This document shows, piece by piece, positions 44,301 through 55,145 of a stretch of 64,000 bases of DNA (position 1 is the first letter of the stretch; each line of letters starts with the position of its first letter). The DNA comes from Erpobdella octoculata (lineage: Eukaryota > Annelida > Clitellata > Hirudinida > Erpobdellidae). Below the pieces are notes generated by a model. That model searched no databases. It was not told the DNA's origin and was given only the letters and a program-made list of their open reading frames with translations. The stretch is taken from positions 29,131,344-29,195,343 of the forward strand of contig OZ022244.1 of the NCBI GenBank assembly GCA_963978895.1, in the 5' to 3' direction. Both the position numbers and the translations under genes were made by a program.

Positions 44301-47300
44301 ATCTCGATTAACTCTCCTGACCTGGCCTTCTCGAGAAAGGTAAGAAATCAATCGGACCATCACGGGGGTTCGGTCGTCTGGGCAACTCGATGAGTGAATG
44401 GTCAAGTGCTCGGCGGGGTTTTTGACGAGAGGCACCCTCACAGGATCGGGTGGGATGGCAAACACCTTGTCAACTGCTACCTGTGGCCCGACAACTTTCT
44501 GAATGTTCTGTTTAAATTATGTAAATTAAAGATGCATCAGATCGTGATTACGATGACGATGATGATGATGATTAAAAAAATATCAAAGATAAATAATTGT
44601 GAATAATAATGATGACAATGAGGCATTGAAAGTGAAACCATAAAAATTGCACTGATGATAAGCATTTTTGTGATTTTTGTATGTATGTATTGATAAGTTA
44701 ATAAACAAACTCAAAAACAGCATTGGTGGTAATGATGATGATGATGATAAAAAAGAGCAGTGATGATAAAAATGAACACACACACTGTGATCTAAAAATA
44801 ACTATTTGAAAACTCTTTCAAAACAAAATCGTAATTAAATCATCATATGTCCTCATTCCTCGCCTGTCAAGCAGACGCAGAGAATAAGCAGGCTTTTTTT
44901 TCGAGTGTTTACAAGTGACAAACTGTGAACAAAGAGAGAAAGTGAAAGAAAAGAAAGAGAGAGAGGAGATTGAAATGAAGTAAACAAAGATGGAACAGTA
45001 GAAGTAAAGATAGGTGAAGTTGAGAGAGAATAAAATTAGAGATAAAAATTTCAAATTTGTTTTTTTATACTGAGAAACAAATATGTGATAAATATAAATA
45101 CATATGTGATATTAAAAACAAATTTGTGATATAAAAACAAATACGTTTCATATAAATAATTATGTGATAAAAAATATGTGATATAAAAAAATACATGATA
45201 TAAAAACAAATACGTGAGATATAAAAAAATACGTGATATATAAACAAATATGTGTTATAAAGAAAAGGATGGCACATGAAACATTAAGCCGACCATAACA
45301 AGCTATTATTCATAATATTCATAATGAATCAATATTCAATATAAAATCGTATTGACCACATTCATAACGGAGGTATTACGTCATCGCCTAACAAGAGTCA
45401 TATACCACCACAATATCTATTCAATTCGGCAAGCTTTTTAGTGTATGAAAAAATACCACACGTGAAAAATAAGCCAGCAAGTTTCATACGTGGAGAACGT
45501 AGTTTTCCGACAGCGACCAAAACGACTTGCAGAATGCGATGTCTCCTTCTAATGTGGCTTTAATGACCTGAGATTAAAATCACAAATTATTTTAAATTAG
45601 TAATTAATTCATACAAACAACAGTTGTGAGATGATTAATGAGATTAACAATAAATTATATTTGTGTTTAATCTACCTTAGTACACATTACAACTACTTCA
45701 TCACACATTATTAATACTTCATCACACATTAATATTACTTCATCACACATTACAACTACTTCATCAAGCATTACAACAACACCATTACACATTTTTAGAC
45801 TGCTTCATTACATATTACAACTACTTCATTACATATTACAACTACTTCATTACATATTACAACTGCTTCATCACATATTACGACTACCCCATTACACACA
45901 TCAGAACTACTTCATTACACATAATAGTTACTTAAATACACACAACTACCACATCAAAGCTAATCTCTTATGTAAGTTTGTTCATCACAGAATTAAAAAT
46001 GTAAAAAAATGCATAATTAAAAACTGACATTGTTAAGGAGATAATATGAGAAAATATTTCTAATAAAGAAGAGCCACCACAGAATCGTCCATGCTGACTG
46101 CTCACTATCATCAGGGGCAAGTAATCCCCCGGACCCCCGCATAAAAAGAGCGGGTGGAAAAGCAGAAAAATGGTCCCCCACTAATATTTAACATGAATCG
46201 CCACCGTCGGACTATCATCAACAAACCTTCCTAGCTCTTTCTTCAGGAGACATGATGAACTTTCCACTACTCATCAGAGTTGAGGCCAGCTTCAGTAGAG
46301 CAGACGACTTGTTGTAGCCCTCGCTGTACGAAGCAAGTATGATGTGCATGCCGACTATTGGCTGAAGCATCGAGGAACATAACTGTGACCAAAAACAACT
46401 TATTCATATCACTGAGCTTTATTAACTACTAGTGGGGTACCCGACATTGTCTGGGTTTTTAGAGGTTTTTCTATAATTTTTCTTTCTCGCTCCCGTTTCC
46501 TTCCCCGCTTGCTCTCCCGCTCCCGGTCGCTTTCCCGCTTCCTCCCTCTTTCCTGCTCACTTTGCCGTTCACTTTGTGACTGATCTCAATTTTTTCACAA
46601 AATCCTTCCTCTTTTGACAATGCTGTGTGAAAATTTCATTACGATCAGATGAATGGTGTAGCAATGCATAAAGGACACACACAAGGACAAACAGACAGAC
46701 AGACATTCATTTTTTTTATATATAGATAAATAATAAAATTAAAATACAAAAAGAGAAGACTAGCGAACAGAAATATTTATTATCATGTCGTTGTGATTAC
46801 AGCCTCAGTTCGAGAATTTTTCCTAATTGCAACAACCCACCTCAATCCCACCCATGCTGCTTACATGAAATCCAAGGCAGGTCCCATAGAACGGTTCCCT
46901 GGAGAGGGCCTCCACATCTTGCATGATCTCAAACTGTTCCTCTGTGATCTCTTCTGCTACAAGATCCCAGGTGCTGGAGCAGGACATATATTTTTCCATG
47001 TAATGAAGACAGGCTCTAAGCTGGGCCAGGAGCTTAACATAGGACTCAAGCTATAACAATAAATATCATGGTTATATGTAGTGTATTTATATACATTAGT
47101 AAAATTCGTTATATATGCCACAAGATAAAATATAAGCTTTTTGATAAAAAAAAATTATTTTTATCTGTTTAGATTATTCAATAAAATTTGCCTTTGAAGG
47201 TGTTTAGTTTAGCAGTTGACATATAGCAGAACAAAATGTAATTCAAATAACCTCAGATCCAAGATATTAGTTAATATATTTAAAAATTCAATGAAGCAAC

Positions 47301-47698
47301 AAGTTTCATTAAAGATGAGAATTAAAAATTACCTCTTTGCTGTTGTTTTCAGCCCTAAAGATGAGAGATCTTCTATTCGATGCGATGTACCGGGTCAGAG
47401 TCAGCAGACGAAAGCAGCACTTCTCGATGAGTCTGACAAAACTTCTAAATCCGTTAGCAGGGTGCTGCTCTGAGAAGTCATAATATCTGGCAACGTCGAT
47501 GACGTATTCGATGCCCGGCGATATGCCTTGTTCTATGTGTTCCATCAGAAAGGCACAGCTCTTGACGAATCTCATGGAATTAGCGTCTTCGTAGGCTCTG
47601 AAGTGCTCGAAATTACTATTTGCAAAAGATTTCAGATCTTTTAATAAAGTCTGAAATTCTCGCAAATATTTCAAGTCTAATTCTTTTCTATTAGTCAT
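41306..47698 (-). CDS. LIPE: Hormone-sensitive lipase
   Basis: Intracellular neutral lipase that hydrolyses diacylglycerol, cholesteryl ester and other acyl esters at lipid droplets. Ten exons, all in phase, 933 aa: 47333-47698, 46865-47050, 46227-46382, 45490-45567, 44322-44498, 44073-44162, 43404-43548, 43055-43273, 42052-42959, 41306-41782. The HSL-specific N-terminal domain covers residues ~1-310. The alpha/beta-hydrolase core has HGGG (~338-341, oxyanion hole), GDSAG (Ser ~412), DPLLD (Asp ~780) and DLPHGF (His ~810). A 270-residue regulatory insert (~473-745) sits between core strands, as in vertebrate HSL. It is rich in Ser, Lys and Asp and has a PKA-like site RKRHNS. An acidic tail rich in Asp follows the catalytic His region. 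The ATG at 47698 is preceded by AT-rich DNA and fits the family start. Confidence 0.96.
41872..41936 (+). repeat. tRNA-like SINE head
   Basis: Box-A-like TGGCCAAGTCAGG and box-B-like GGTTCAATTCC at tRNA spacing. The anticodon arm does not fold, so this is not a functional tRNA. It lies in the last lipase intron. Confidence 0.4.
42052..42959 (-). CDS. Lipase exon 9: regulatory insert plus core strand
   Basis: A single 908-bp exon that carries the whole regulatory module and then returns to the conserved core ([40 protein letters not shown]). The Ser of RKRHNS is encoded at 42427-42429. The segment just before it is very basic ([20 protein letters not shown]). Confidence 0.93.
44164..44252. 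repeat. ~29-bp tandem repeat, three copies
   Basis: Unit CTAATTAGAATAATTTATTA-TAAATTTAT. It starts two bases beyond the 5' edge of lipase exon 44073-44162, so it supplies that intron's acceptor: the AG of ATTAG before the exon belongs to the first copy. Confidence 0.85.
45075..45265. repeat. Degenerate tandem repeat (ACAAATATGTGATATAAA)
   Basis: About ten diverged copies of an 18-20 bp AT-rich unit in a lipase intron. Confidence 0.6.
45690..45955. repeat. ~21-bp tandem repeat (ACTTCATTACATATTACAAC)
   Basis: About eleven diverged copies in the intron upstream (minus sense) of lipase exon 45490-45567. Confidence 0.75.
46429..46726 (-). mobile_element. Complete short non-autonomous Helitron
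   Basis: Reads, on the minus strand, TCTATATATA (5') to hairpin CCCAGACAATGTCGGG, GTACCCCA, CTAG (3'). It is inserted between A and T (A at 46428, T at 46727 on plus), as Helitrons do. 298 bp. The body has a C/T-rich part (minus strand A/G-rich, GGGAGCGGGAGAGCAAGCGG) and a 5' part with ATTACGATCAGATGAATGGT. No coding capacity. It lies in the lipase intron between exons 46865-47050 and 46227-46382. Confidence 0.85.
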
Positions 47699-49037
47699 CT
47701 TGAAGGGTTACTTTAAAACTTCCAGCTCTGCTTCTATTATATCTCAAACACGGCTGATATTAGAACTAAAAGTAAAACGTACTGAATAAGATTTTAAAGT
47801 AAGCTTTAATGTTTTTTATTGCAATTTTTGTTTATATAAAAACTAAATTTTAAAATAGCGGTAAATGTTTTAATTTATTTTATTTTAAAACAGAAACTAT
47901 GAAAAATCAGAATTACGTCAAAAATTATACCAACAGTATATTAAAACATCGATAGTAACATTCGTAACGCCAGCGTTTAACACCTTTTCATCATCAACAA
48001 ACCCGCATCAAAATAATCATTGATAGTTGTTTAAAATAATTAAAATCAGGTTACTAATTCTGTTCTATTTCATACCGATAGGTTGTTAACACCGAATCGC
48101 GCAGATAGTCCTATTTAAAAACTTGAAAACTTCTTAAACCTCTAGCGTGCTTTATAACAGCAGTCGAATTCAGGCTACGGCTACAGGCTAGCTCATCGTG
48201 GTTTTTTATTCTCTAAATTCCCGTTTTTGTGTCCTTCTTAAATAAATAACCACATTTTGGATTTAAAACATGCATGTAGATGCAGATTCCAGTAAAAGTG
48301 TTATATACATATGTGCGTGATCTTTGGAAAATTACCTGTTGGACCATCTAACCGACCTTCAAAAGTTAATCGTTTTTAAGCCCATTGTTAGTTTGTCCTG
48401 ATTAGTTCATGCATGGTTTTTCATAATTTTCATTTTTTTTTCATAACCAGAATGAAGGTTTTTGATGTTGATTGCACCTTTCCTTTCCGTCATATTTAAA
48501 AGATCTTATTCATAGGCGCATGGGAAGTTTATGCGGTGGGGAGCAGTGGCACACCACGGGAGGTTTATGGGGGTTGAACGAAGAAAGATTCTGTAGTTAA
48601 ACCCGCCACCCCTCCTCAAAAAAATTCTAAAGAAATTGTATACTGCATGAAAACTTATAAATATACCTACTGATTAAACTGATGATAAAATCGCACACAA
48701 ACAAATTAATGTACAATTATCTCTGATAGCCATTATATTGTGTTGTATACTTTCGATTTCAAAAAAAATATTTGGAATTTTTCATATGAATATTTGGCAA
48801 AAAAACATTTTTTTAAAAGTTTTTTTTATCGGAGGACAGATTAAGTAGTTCAACTCTTTTGTATTTGTATAGATATTCCACACCAACTGTGGACTATATT
48901 TTGGATATAATGGCTTATATATTATCAAACGAAAATAGCTTCATAAATCGATAAATTAAATAAACTTAAAAAAAGATTATTATTTTTTTTTTATAAAGAA
49001 GTGGTTCTAATATTTCGTTCGAGCTTTAACATCGAAA
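47699..49037. other. Divergent promoter region between lipase and kinase
   Basis: The 1.3 kb between two head-to-head genes must hold both promoters. AT-rich with T runs. I recognise no specific motif. A patch at 48515-48600 (GTGGCACACCACGGGAGG) is GC-richer and may be a mobile-element end. Confidence 0.5.
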
Positions 49038-50799
49038 ATGAGTTTTACAATGAATCATGAAAGAAACGACGACGAGGACGACGACAAACTGAACTTAAAC
49101 TTCTGGTGCTGCCTGAACAGTCTGGGCTACGAGGAAGGATCTGTCGTAGGGAAAGGTCGCACCTGCACTGTCATTAAAGCCTGGTCGAGCAAAGACAAAG
49201 GTCACGTCGCGGTCAAGGTCATCGACAAATTAAAAGTCAGGAGTAGTTATTATAAAGGTGATATCATGGGTTAGGGTTACGGTTATGGTAAAAAATATTT
49301 AAAAAAATGATACAACCTGTCGCATTTAAAAAGACATTTGTAAGCCCAGACCGAGAGATCGCGGTTACCAAATATTTTTGGTGCAGAAAAACCCCCCAAT
49401 CTAGGAGGAAACGAACCACTTTTACGACCAAATTTGAAAACCAAAATTAAGATATGATTAACATAGGTTCTCCCCATTTCACTTCAAACATGAAATGGTT
49501 ACAAAATTGTTTGTGTGTTCTCGAAGAAAAATTACCGAAAGAAATTTCTAAATGGAATAAAATGCGCCACCCTCACGTTGTCCGGCTCATGGAGTCTGCG
49601 TCGGACAACCGTTGGACGTACTGCATCATGGAATACCTTCCCGAAGGAGATTTGGACAACTGGTTGCTGACCAATGACCACCTCGGTCAAGAGGAGGCAC
49701 GCCGATGGTCATTGCAGCTAGTTTCCGCTCTTCTATACCTCAAGCAGCTCGGAATCGCTCACGGTGACGTTAAGCCGAAAAACATTTTAGTAGCCGGAAA
49801 TAATCGACTCAAACTCTGTGATTTCGGCTGCATGAAGACGCTAGTCGACGGCTTGAGTACCAGCTACTGCGGCTCGTATGGCTACGTCGCTCCTGAAGTG
49901 TTCAGAAAGGAAGCACACGACCCTGAGAAAGCAGACGTTTGGTCGTTCGGTGAGGATATGTTTTTATTTGCAATTAAGTTTTTTTGGGGGGAAGGGACGA
50001 ATTTGAAACTTTTCAGACAGATCGAAAATAAAAAAAAAACTTCTTATCATAGAGCTTGAGGTTGTTTAGTCACCCACCTTACGGCAATTGTGGTTCAATG
50101 ACACATCGAGCCACTCACTCACACACCTACCAACCCATACACACACATACAGGGCGGGCCAAAAAAAGTGAGACGGATCCCTTGTTTTGTATTCGATTTT
50201 TCGACCACTTCTACATGTCCAATTGACTTGAAAATTTCCAAACACATGTATTTCCGCTAACAATATGCAATATTGTAATACTTCATTTGAAAATATTTTG
50301 TCTAAATTTGAGATAATTATATTTTATTGTATGAAACAGTCTCACTTTTTTTGGCCCACCCTGTATATACACACACAAGTTCATGCGTACGTTTGCGTGA
50401 GTGTATTTTGATTAGTAATGCGTAAATCAAGTAGAAGAACACATTCATTTCACCATGTTGTTTGAATGTCATATAAACTTTCAAATACGTATACAGAAAG
50501 TAATTAAAAACACAACAATAATAAAAAAAAAGTTTCAATCAACAGGCGTAACGGCTCACAACCTGGTTACACACAGAGCCGATGTTTACAAAACGGCCAG
50601 CTACGTCCACAGACTCAGACGGAACTGGTTGAACAACATTCCGTCAGAAGCTCGTCTTCTCTTTTCGGGAGTTCTGCAGCGAAAGCCCGAGAAAAGATTG
50701 ACCCTCGACGAGGTCATAAACTGCGATTGGTTCAACGACAAGGAATCACAAGAATCAGAACAAAAAAGGATACGACCAGATCAAACAGAGTGTCTATAA
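49038..50799 (+). CDS. Short protein kinase, HGD catalytic loop (TSSK/CAMK-like)
   Basis: Three exons: 49038-49257, 49527-49949, 50546-50799; 298 aa, phases match. It is little more than a kinase domain: an acidic start (NDDEDDDK), a glycine loop GKGRTCTV (~38-45), the ATP Lys in VAVK (~60), helix-C Glu (~79), hinge MEYLPEGDL, catalytic loop HGDVKPKN (~152-159), DFG (~172-174), a GSYGYVAPEVF activation segment without phosphorylatable HRD-type control, VWSFGV and the C-lobe motif KPEKRLTLDEVINCDWF. The order and small size resemble testis-specific serine kinases and other CAMK-group kinases. The Arg of HRD is Gly, but the catalytic Asp, Lys and Asn are kept, so activity is plausible. The first ATG is used; another Met lies four codons in. 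AATAAA lies at 51089-51094. Confidence 0.9.
50150..50363. mobile_element. Tc1/mariner-type MITE, 214 bp
   Basis: Inverted ends of 25 bp, differing at one base: CAGGGCGGGCCAAAAAAAGT (left) and reversed CAGGGTGGGCCAAAAAAAGT (right), each followed by GAGAC. TA flanks both sides (50148-50149, 50364-50365). It lies in the second kinase intron. It has no coding capacity. Confidence 0.9.
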
Positions 50800-51088
50800 C
50801 ATCCTTCCTCGACTATATCAGACTTAAGTACGATTAATTTCAACAAAGGATCGCCTATGGAATTTGATTAGTACTGATTGTGTTAAACTCAAGGCACGGC
50901 ATTCCAAAAGAGAATAATTTTCTGACGTGTTTTTTTTTTCATTCAGGAACAAAATATACGATTTTCGAATAATATCATGGCTGGCATCAAATTAAAAACA
51001 CATTGAATATATTTTGTTGTACACTTTTATCGTTTTTGAATACATATTATACAGTCACATGACTGTAGACTCCAAAAAAAGTTTAGAG

Positions 51089-51094
51089 AATAAA
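51089..51094 (+). terminator. Polyadenylation signal of the kinase gene
   Basis: AATAAA about 290 bp after the kinase stop codon; the best signal in that stretch. Confidence 0.35.
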
Positions 51095-51574
51095 ATCAGA
51101 TGGTACCCGTTCCAATATACATACTAGGTACTTCACTTGCACGAAGTTGCCAAGGTACAGTTGAGACTGTAAAAAATTGAAATAAAGTAGGAAATCGCAC
51201 GCTATAAAATTCTTTTGAAATTTCATGTTATGCAGTAATGTGAACTAAAGACTTGAAAAAAGTTATTTTAATTAGAAAGTGTTTTTCCGCGTAAAAAAGT
51301 ATTTATTTCTATTAAGATTGCACTATTTCGTTTGGCGCAGGACTGTTGACGCGACTAGGTGCAAATTAACACGAGCAACGTGAGTTGTTGGCGTAATGTT
51401 CTCCTATGAGTGCTTTTCAACGCGTTTCTGAACAGCCGGGCACTCGGAGACTTGACTTGAATGAACAATCTCCTCTCATGCGATAGCAGGACTCCACGAG
51501 AGGGGTGCGGTATGTAGGGTCGTAGGTACTGGCCTGAAGAAGCGGCCCCGGAAAAATTTGGTCATACCTCATAC

Positions 51575-51753
51575 CGGCAAACTTCCAGGCGCAAATTCAA
51601 AGTTATTCAGGTGAGGGGTGGTACGAAAAGATGGCTTGTACCCTCCCTTTTCAAGCAAAGCAAAAAACGCGATTGCCGCAAGCACCAAAAGAATGGCGAT
51701 TATTGTAAGTTCCCACTTGGGTCTCGGGTGGACAAGGCGCCCGGAGACGAGGT
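51575..51753 (-). CDS. Possible orphan exon encoding a membrane segment
   Basis: A 179-bp GC-richer stretch with an acceptor (TTTGTTAG) and a donor (GTATGAG) at the two ends, phase 1 to phase 0. It encodes VSGRLVHPRPKWELTIIAIL followed by LVLAAIAFFALLEKGG, i.e. a basic cytosolic-like flank and one strong hydrophobic helix, then KPSFRTTPHLNNFEFAPGSL. This would suit a type II membrane protein. No partner exons are seen on either side within reach, and there is no ATG in it. It may be an exon of a long-intron gene, or chance. Confidence 0.3.
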
Positions 51754-51939
51754 CTAACAAAGTCTAACCGATTGTGTAAATGATTAAAATGTAATTTGCG
51801 TAGCAAAGTTTAAATAGGGTTTTAAGCAATTTCTAACAAATCTGCTATTTATTTTACGTTTAGCCGGTGGTGTTGCGTAGGTGGCAGCTGCCCGGGCGCG
51901 CAGTCCAAACTCCACCTTCCTGTGCCAACAAAATTAACA

Positions 51940-52225
51940 CGAAGAGGAGCAAAAAGAAAGAAAACGATGAATATAGAGAAAAAGAGAGGGAAGAGGAAAA
52001 AGAGAGAGAGAGAAAGAATGAGTAGTCGGGCAGGCCAAACGCCACCACTTTCTCTTAAAAAAAAATCAACGGGAAAGAAAAAATGAAAGAATAGGGAAGG
52101 AGGAACAGGGGAGAAAAAAAGGAGGGGAGATGAGAAAAAAAGCAAGAGAGTTAAAAGAGCAAGAAGGAGAAACAACAAAAGAAAACCTCTTAAAATATCT
52201 GGAAAACGCCGAGTAACTCTACCAG
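51940..52225 (+). mobile_element. Decayed Helitron
   Basis: Contains the purine-rich body (AGAGGGAAGAGGAAAAAGAG) and ends AAAACCTCTTAAAATATCTG-GAAAACGCCGAGTAACTCTACCAG, a degraded form of the hairpin-plus-CTAG end (CCAG here). Confidence 0.45.
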
Positions 52226-53235
52226 AATATAATAAGTTTTAGAACTACAGATATCATCGTCAATCCATTCTCATGATACCATTTTATCTTAAAAAGCTCG
52301 GACAACATCAATTCTACCTCGCTCACGGCAAGCCAGTCCCAGCCCTAAATAAAGAATGAAGAAAATCAGAAAAAAAGATCAAATTATGATCTATAGCAAA
52401 AAGGTTTTTTGGTATTTCTCAGCAACTGTTTTTCAGTTTTACAACACCACGTAGTGCGAACCCCTTGAACTATTTCTCGCTAAACATGACAAAACCGGGT
52501 ACCTAACTATTTCAGTTAATATCAAATAAATACAGATTTATTTCTATTCGAAGATTAAGCGAATGTTTTTATTACTAACATGATATTTATTTTTATCTTA
52601 TAAATTGATGATTTTAAACTGAAAATTCGAAACACTCGGATTAAAAATGAAATTTTTCAGACCATTTATCATTCCGGCATAAACCATTCTATTTCGCATC
52701 AATTTAACGTTAACAAATGGTCTTCTCTCCCAAATTATCGCTTGAGTTTTTTTCCCGTTGACGTTTTTAGAAACAAAAAAAAATAAAAGCTTTGTTGGGT
52801 GCGTTCAAGAAAAAAAAGAAATAAAAAAAATGAAATGGAAAAGCTCAACAAAAAGTTGGATTCCGTGCGTTGGTGCAGCCGCAGAGAAAAAAGATGCGTT
52901 TATATTTATATGTATATATAAAAGGATTTCGTCGTCCTCTATAATCAAAGTTCTTACAGTAACCAGAAGGTTGGCTGTTATCGAGATCGAGATTTGTTTG
53001 ATTTCCAAGTTATTTAATAGAAATAAAACTTTTATATAAACATTCGTAAACAAAATTTATTATTTTGTTATTTGTATTATATTATTTAATATCGAATCAC
53101 GCCGTATTTATTTGATTATTAACAGAATATACTTCAATCTCGGATTCTCCAACAACATTTCTCCCCTCTCTGAACCATTCTCCTGCTAACCAATAACACA
53201 CTCAGATAACCAAAGCAAACCATCTGGAAGCAACC
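52226..53235. other. Upstream region of the neuropeptide gene
   Basis: AT-rich, no gene seen. Short open frames here are low-complexity. The promoter and 5' UTR of the neuropeptide precursor should lie in its right part. Confidence 0.4.
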
Positions 53236-54474
53236 ATGAAAGGCTACATCCATCTATTCGTACCGATCTTTCTCATAGTGGCTCTGTCGCTGATGACCAA
53301 CTTCGTAGCTCCATTCGCAATCCAAAGAGGATTTGAAGACAGCTATCCGGCACCAAGGCATGTGTACAAACGCAAGTGGGGTGACAATGCCATTTCTGCC
53401 TGGGGCAAAAGGTCCATAGCTAGTCCGATCGATTACGACTTCAATAGGGGCCAAGATGTGGATGAGGGAACGTCTGATTGGGAGAACAGTCCATCATCAA
53501 GCAGGTAGTAATAACTTTCGACTGTAAAATAATTCTATCTTCTTTATTCCAAACATAATTTTAACTGTATTCTATGCTGTGTTGGGTAAGTATTTAAAAT
53601 ACATTTTATTTGAAATACGTATTTAAAAGTATTTTTGTATTTCCATTTAACTTTTTTTGCTAAAACGTACCCGTGGTGCGTGTTGATGATGTATCAGAAT
53701 CAAGTGTTACAAAAAGTATTTTAGTATTTTTGCAGCAAAATACTTTAATGTATTTTGAAAAACAGTCAAATATAAGTATTTACTGCAATATTTGTATTTT
53801 GTATTTGAAATACTTACTCAACACTGACTCTATGAAGTTCGTCTCTAATGTCTTCTTGTTTGAAGAGTTATAAATTATTTTATTTTCACTAATAAACCAA
53901 TTGAATTAAAAATTGAAGATAATGCTATTTGTTGATTTCAAATGATACATTTAAGACATTTTCAATTTTCAAAATATATAAATAGCCCACTTACTATAAG
54001 TTGTACAACAAAATTTAAATAATGTCTTTTAGATTCAAAACCATATATGCTTCAGCTTTAAAATATTATTATTTAAAATATGCTTTAATTATTATTATCA
54101 TTTATTTTTAATTATTATTATCAATTATTTTTAATTATTATTATCAATTATTTTTAATTATTATTATCAATTATTTTTAATTATTATTATCAATTATTTT
54201 TAATTATTATTATCAATTATTTTTAATTATTATTATCAATTATTTTTAATTATTATTATCAATTATTTGTAATTATTATTATCAATTATTTTTATTATTA
54301 TTATCAATTATTTTTAATTATTATTAACAATATTTTAGGCTCGAAAGTATCATGACCGAGGGAAGAACCTACGGCTACTTGCGACCCCACCGATACCGCC
54401 GCAGTGCACCATCCGCCGACAGCATTCACAGCGCCCCTATCGCGTCCGGAGGCCCCCTGTCAAAGAGCTTCTAG
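53236..54474 (+). CDS. Neuropeptide precursor with one W(X7)W-amide-like peptide
   Basis: Two exons, 53236-53504 and 54339-54474; 134 aa, frame kept across the junction. Residues 1 to ~28 form a signal peptide (MKGYIHLFVPIFLIVALSLM then TNFVAPFA). Then come a spacer (IQRGFEDSYPAPRHVY), a KR cleavage site, the peptide KWGDNAISAW, Gly as amide donor, and a second KR. The rest is an acidic spacer (DYDFNRGQDVDEGTSDWE), a further basic cluster (RYRR) and the C-terminal segment SAPSADSIHSAPIASGGPLS-KSF. One amidated peptide is expected after prohormone convertase and amidating enzyme action. Trp at both ends recalls myoinhibitory peptide / allatostatin-B (W-X6-W-amide in insects, variable in annelids), but MIP precursors usually carry many copies. 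I do not recognise this precursor with certainty. Confidence 0.85.
53577..53826. mobile_element. hAT-type MITE in the neuropeptide intron, 250 bp
   Basis: Ends CTGTGTTGGGTAAGTATT and, reversed, CAGTGTTGAGTAAGTATT. Flanks ATTCTATG and ACTCTATG (7 of 8). The interior is full of subterminal repeats of AAATACTT / AAGTATTT type on both sides. Confidence 0.8.
54085..54332. repeat. 23-bp minisatellite before neuropeptide exon 2
   Basis: About ten copies of AATTATTATTATCAATTATT-TTT. It runs to within a few bases of the exon-2 acceptor (TATTTTAG) and provides its T-rich tract. Confidence 0.93.
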
Positions 54475-54531
54475 CCACCACTAATCGACCGTAGGGACAA
54501 AAAAAATATCAAGAAAGAAAAATCTGTTTTG

Positions 54532-54537
54532 AATAAA
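54532..54537 (+). terminator. Polyadenylation signal of the neuropeptide gene
   Basis: AATAAA 58 bp after the stop codon TAG at 54472-54474; a second AATAAA follows near 54610. Confidence 0.6.
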
Positions 54538-54984
54538 CAATTAGGTTGCACAAAGCCCGTTCGATGATGAATCTGCGTGTTTTTGTGGTGTCATGTGACC
54601 TTTAATTAATGAATAAAAAATAAAATATACGAAAATAACTTTTGTTCGCACTCTTTTTCTTGTTTCTTACCTAATTAGAGTGACATTGTGGACATTCAAA
54701 TAAATACAAAAATCTCGCTAATTATTGTATACTGGTTGTGTGAATATCCGTTTTTGTGGTCTCCGCTCTCTCACTAACGTGAGAAAGGTCACGCGATCAT
54801 CAATCATAAGTTGATGTTTATATTGATAAGACAATTGATGAGAGTTTATATGAAATTTAATTTAATAACCTAATTACGATGAAGTTGAAGAGCAAAGGTC
54901 GATATAGAAAGTTAAAGTCAACCGATCGAGAAATATAACGTCGATTTTAAATCAACGAATATTAGGAGCCAACAAAGCTCCATC

Positions 54985-55145
54985 CCATCCCACTCCACTC
55001 CACTCTATTCTATCCCATCCCATTCAATCCCACTCACTCCATCCCATCCCATCCCATCCCATCCCATCCCATCCCATCCCATCCCATCCCATCCCACTCC
55101 AACCCATCCCATCCCATTCGATCCGATCCCATTCCATCCCACTGC
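54985..55145. repeat. (CATCC)n pentanucleotide repeat
   Basis: About 30 units of CATCC with CACTCC and CATTC variants. It is the only GC-rich pure array in this part of the window. Confidence 0.93.

Noticed and set aside
48515..48600. Possible hAT end (GTGGCACACCACGGGAGG)
   Set aside because: No partner inverted end or target duplication could be found.
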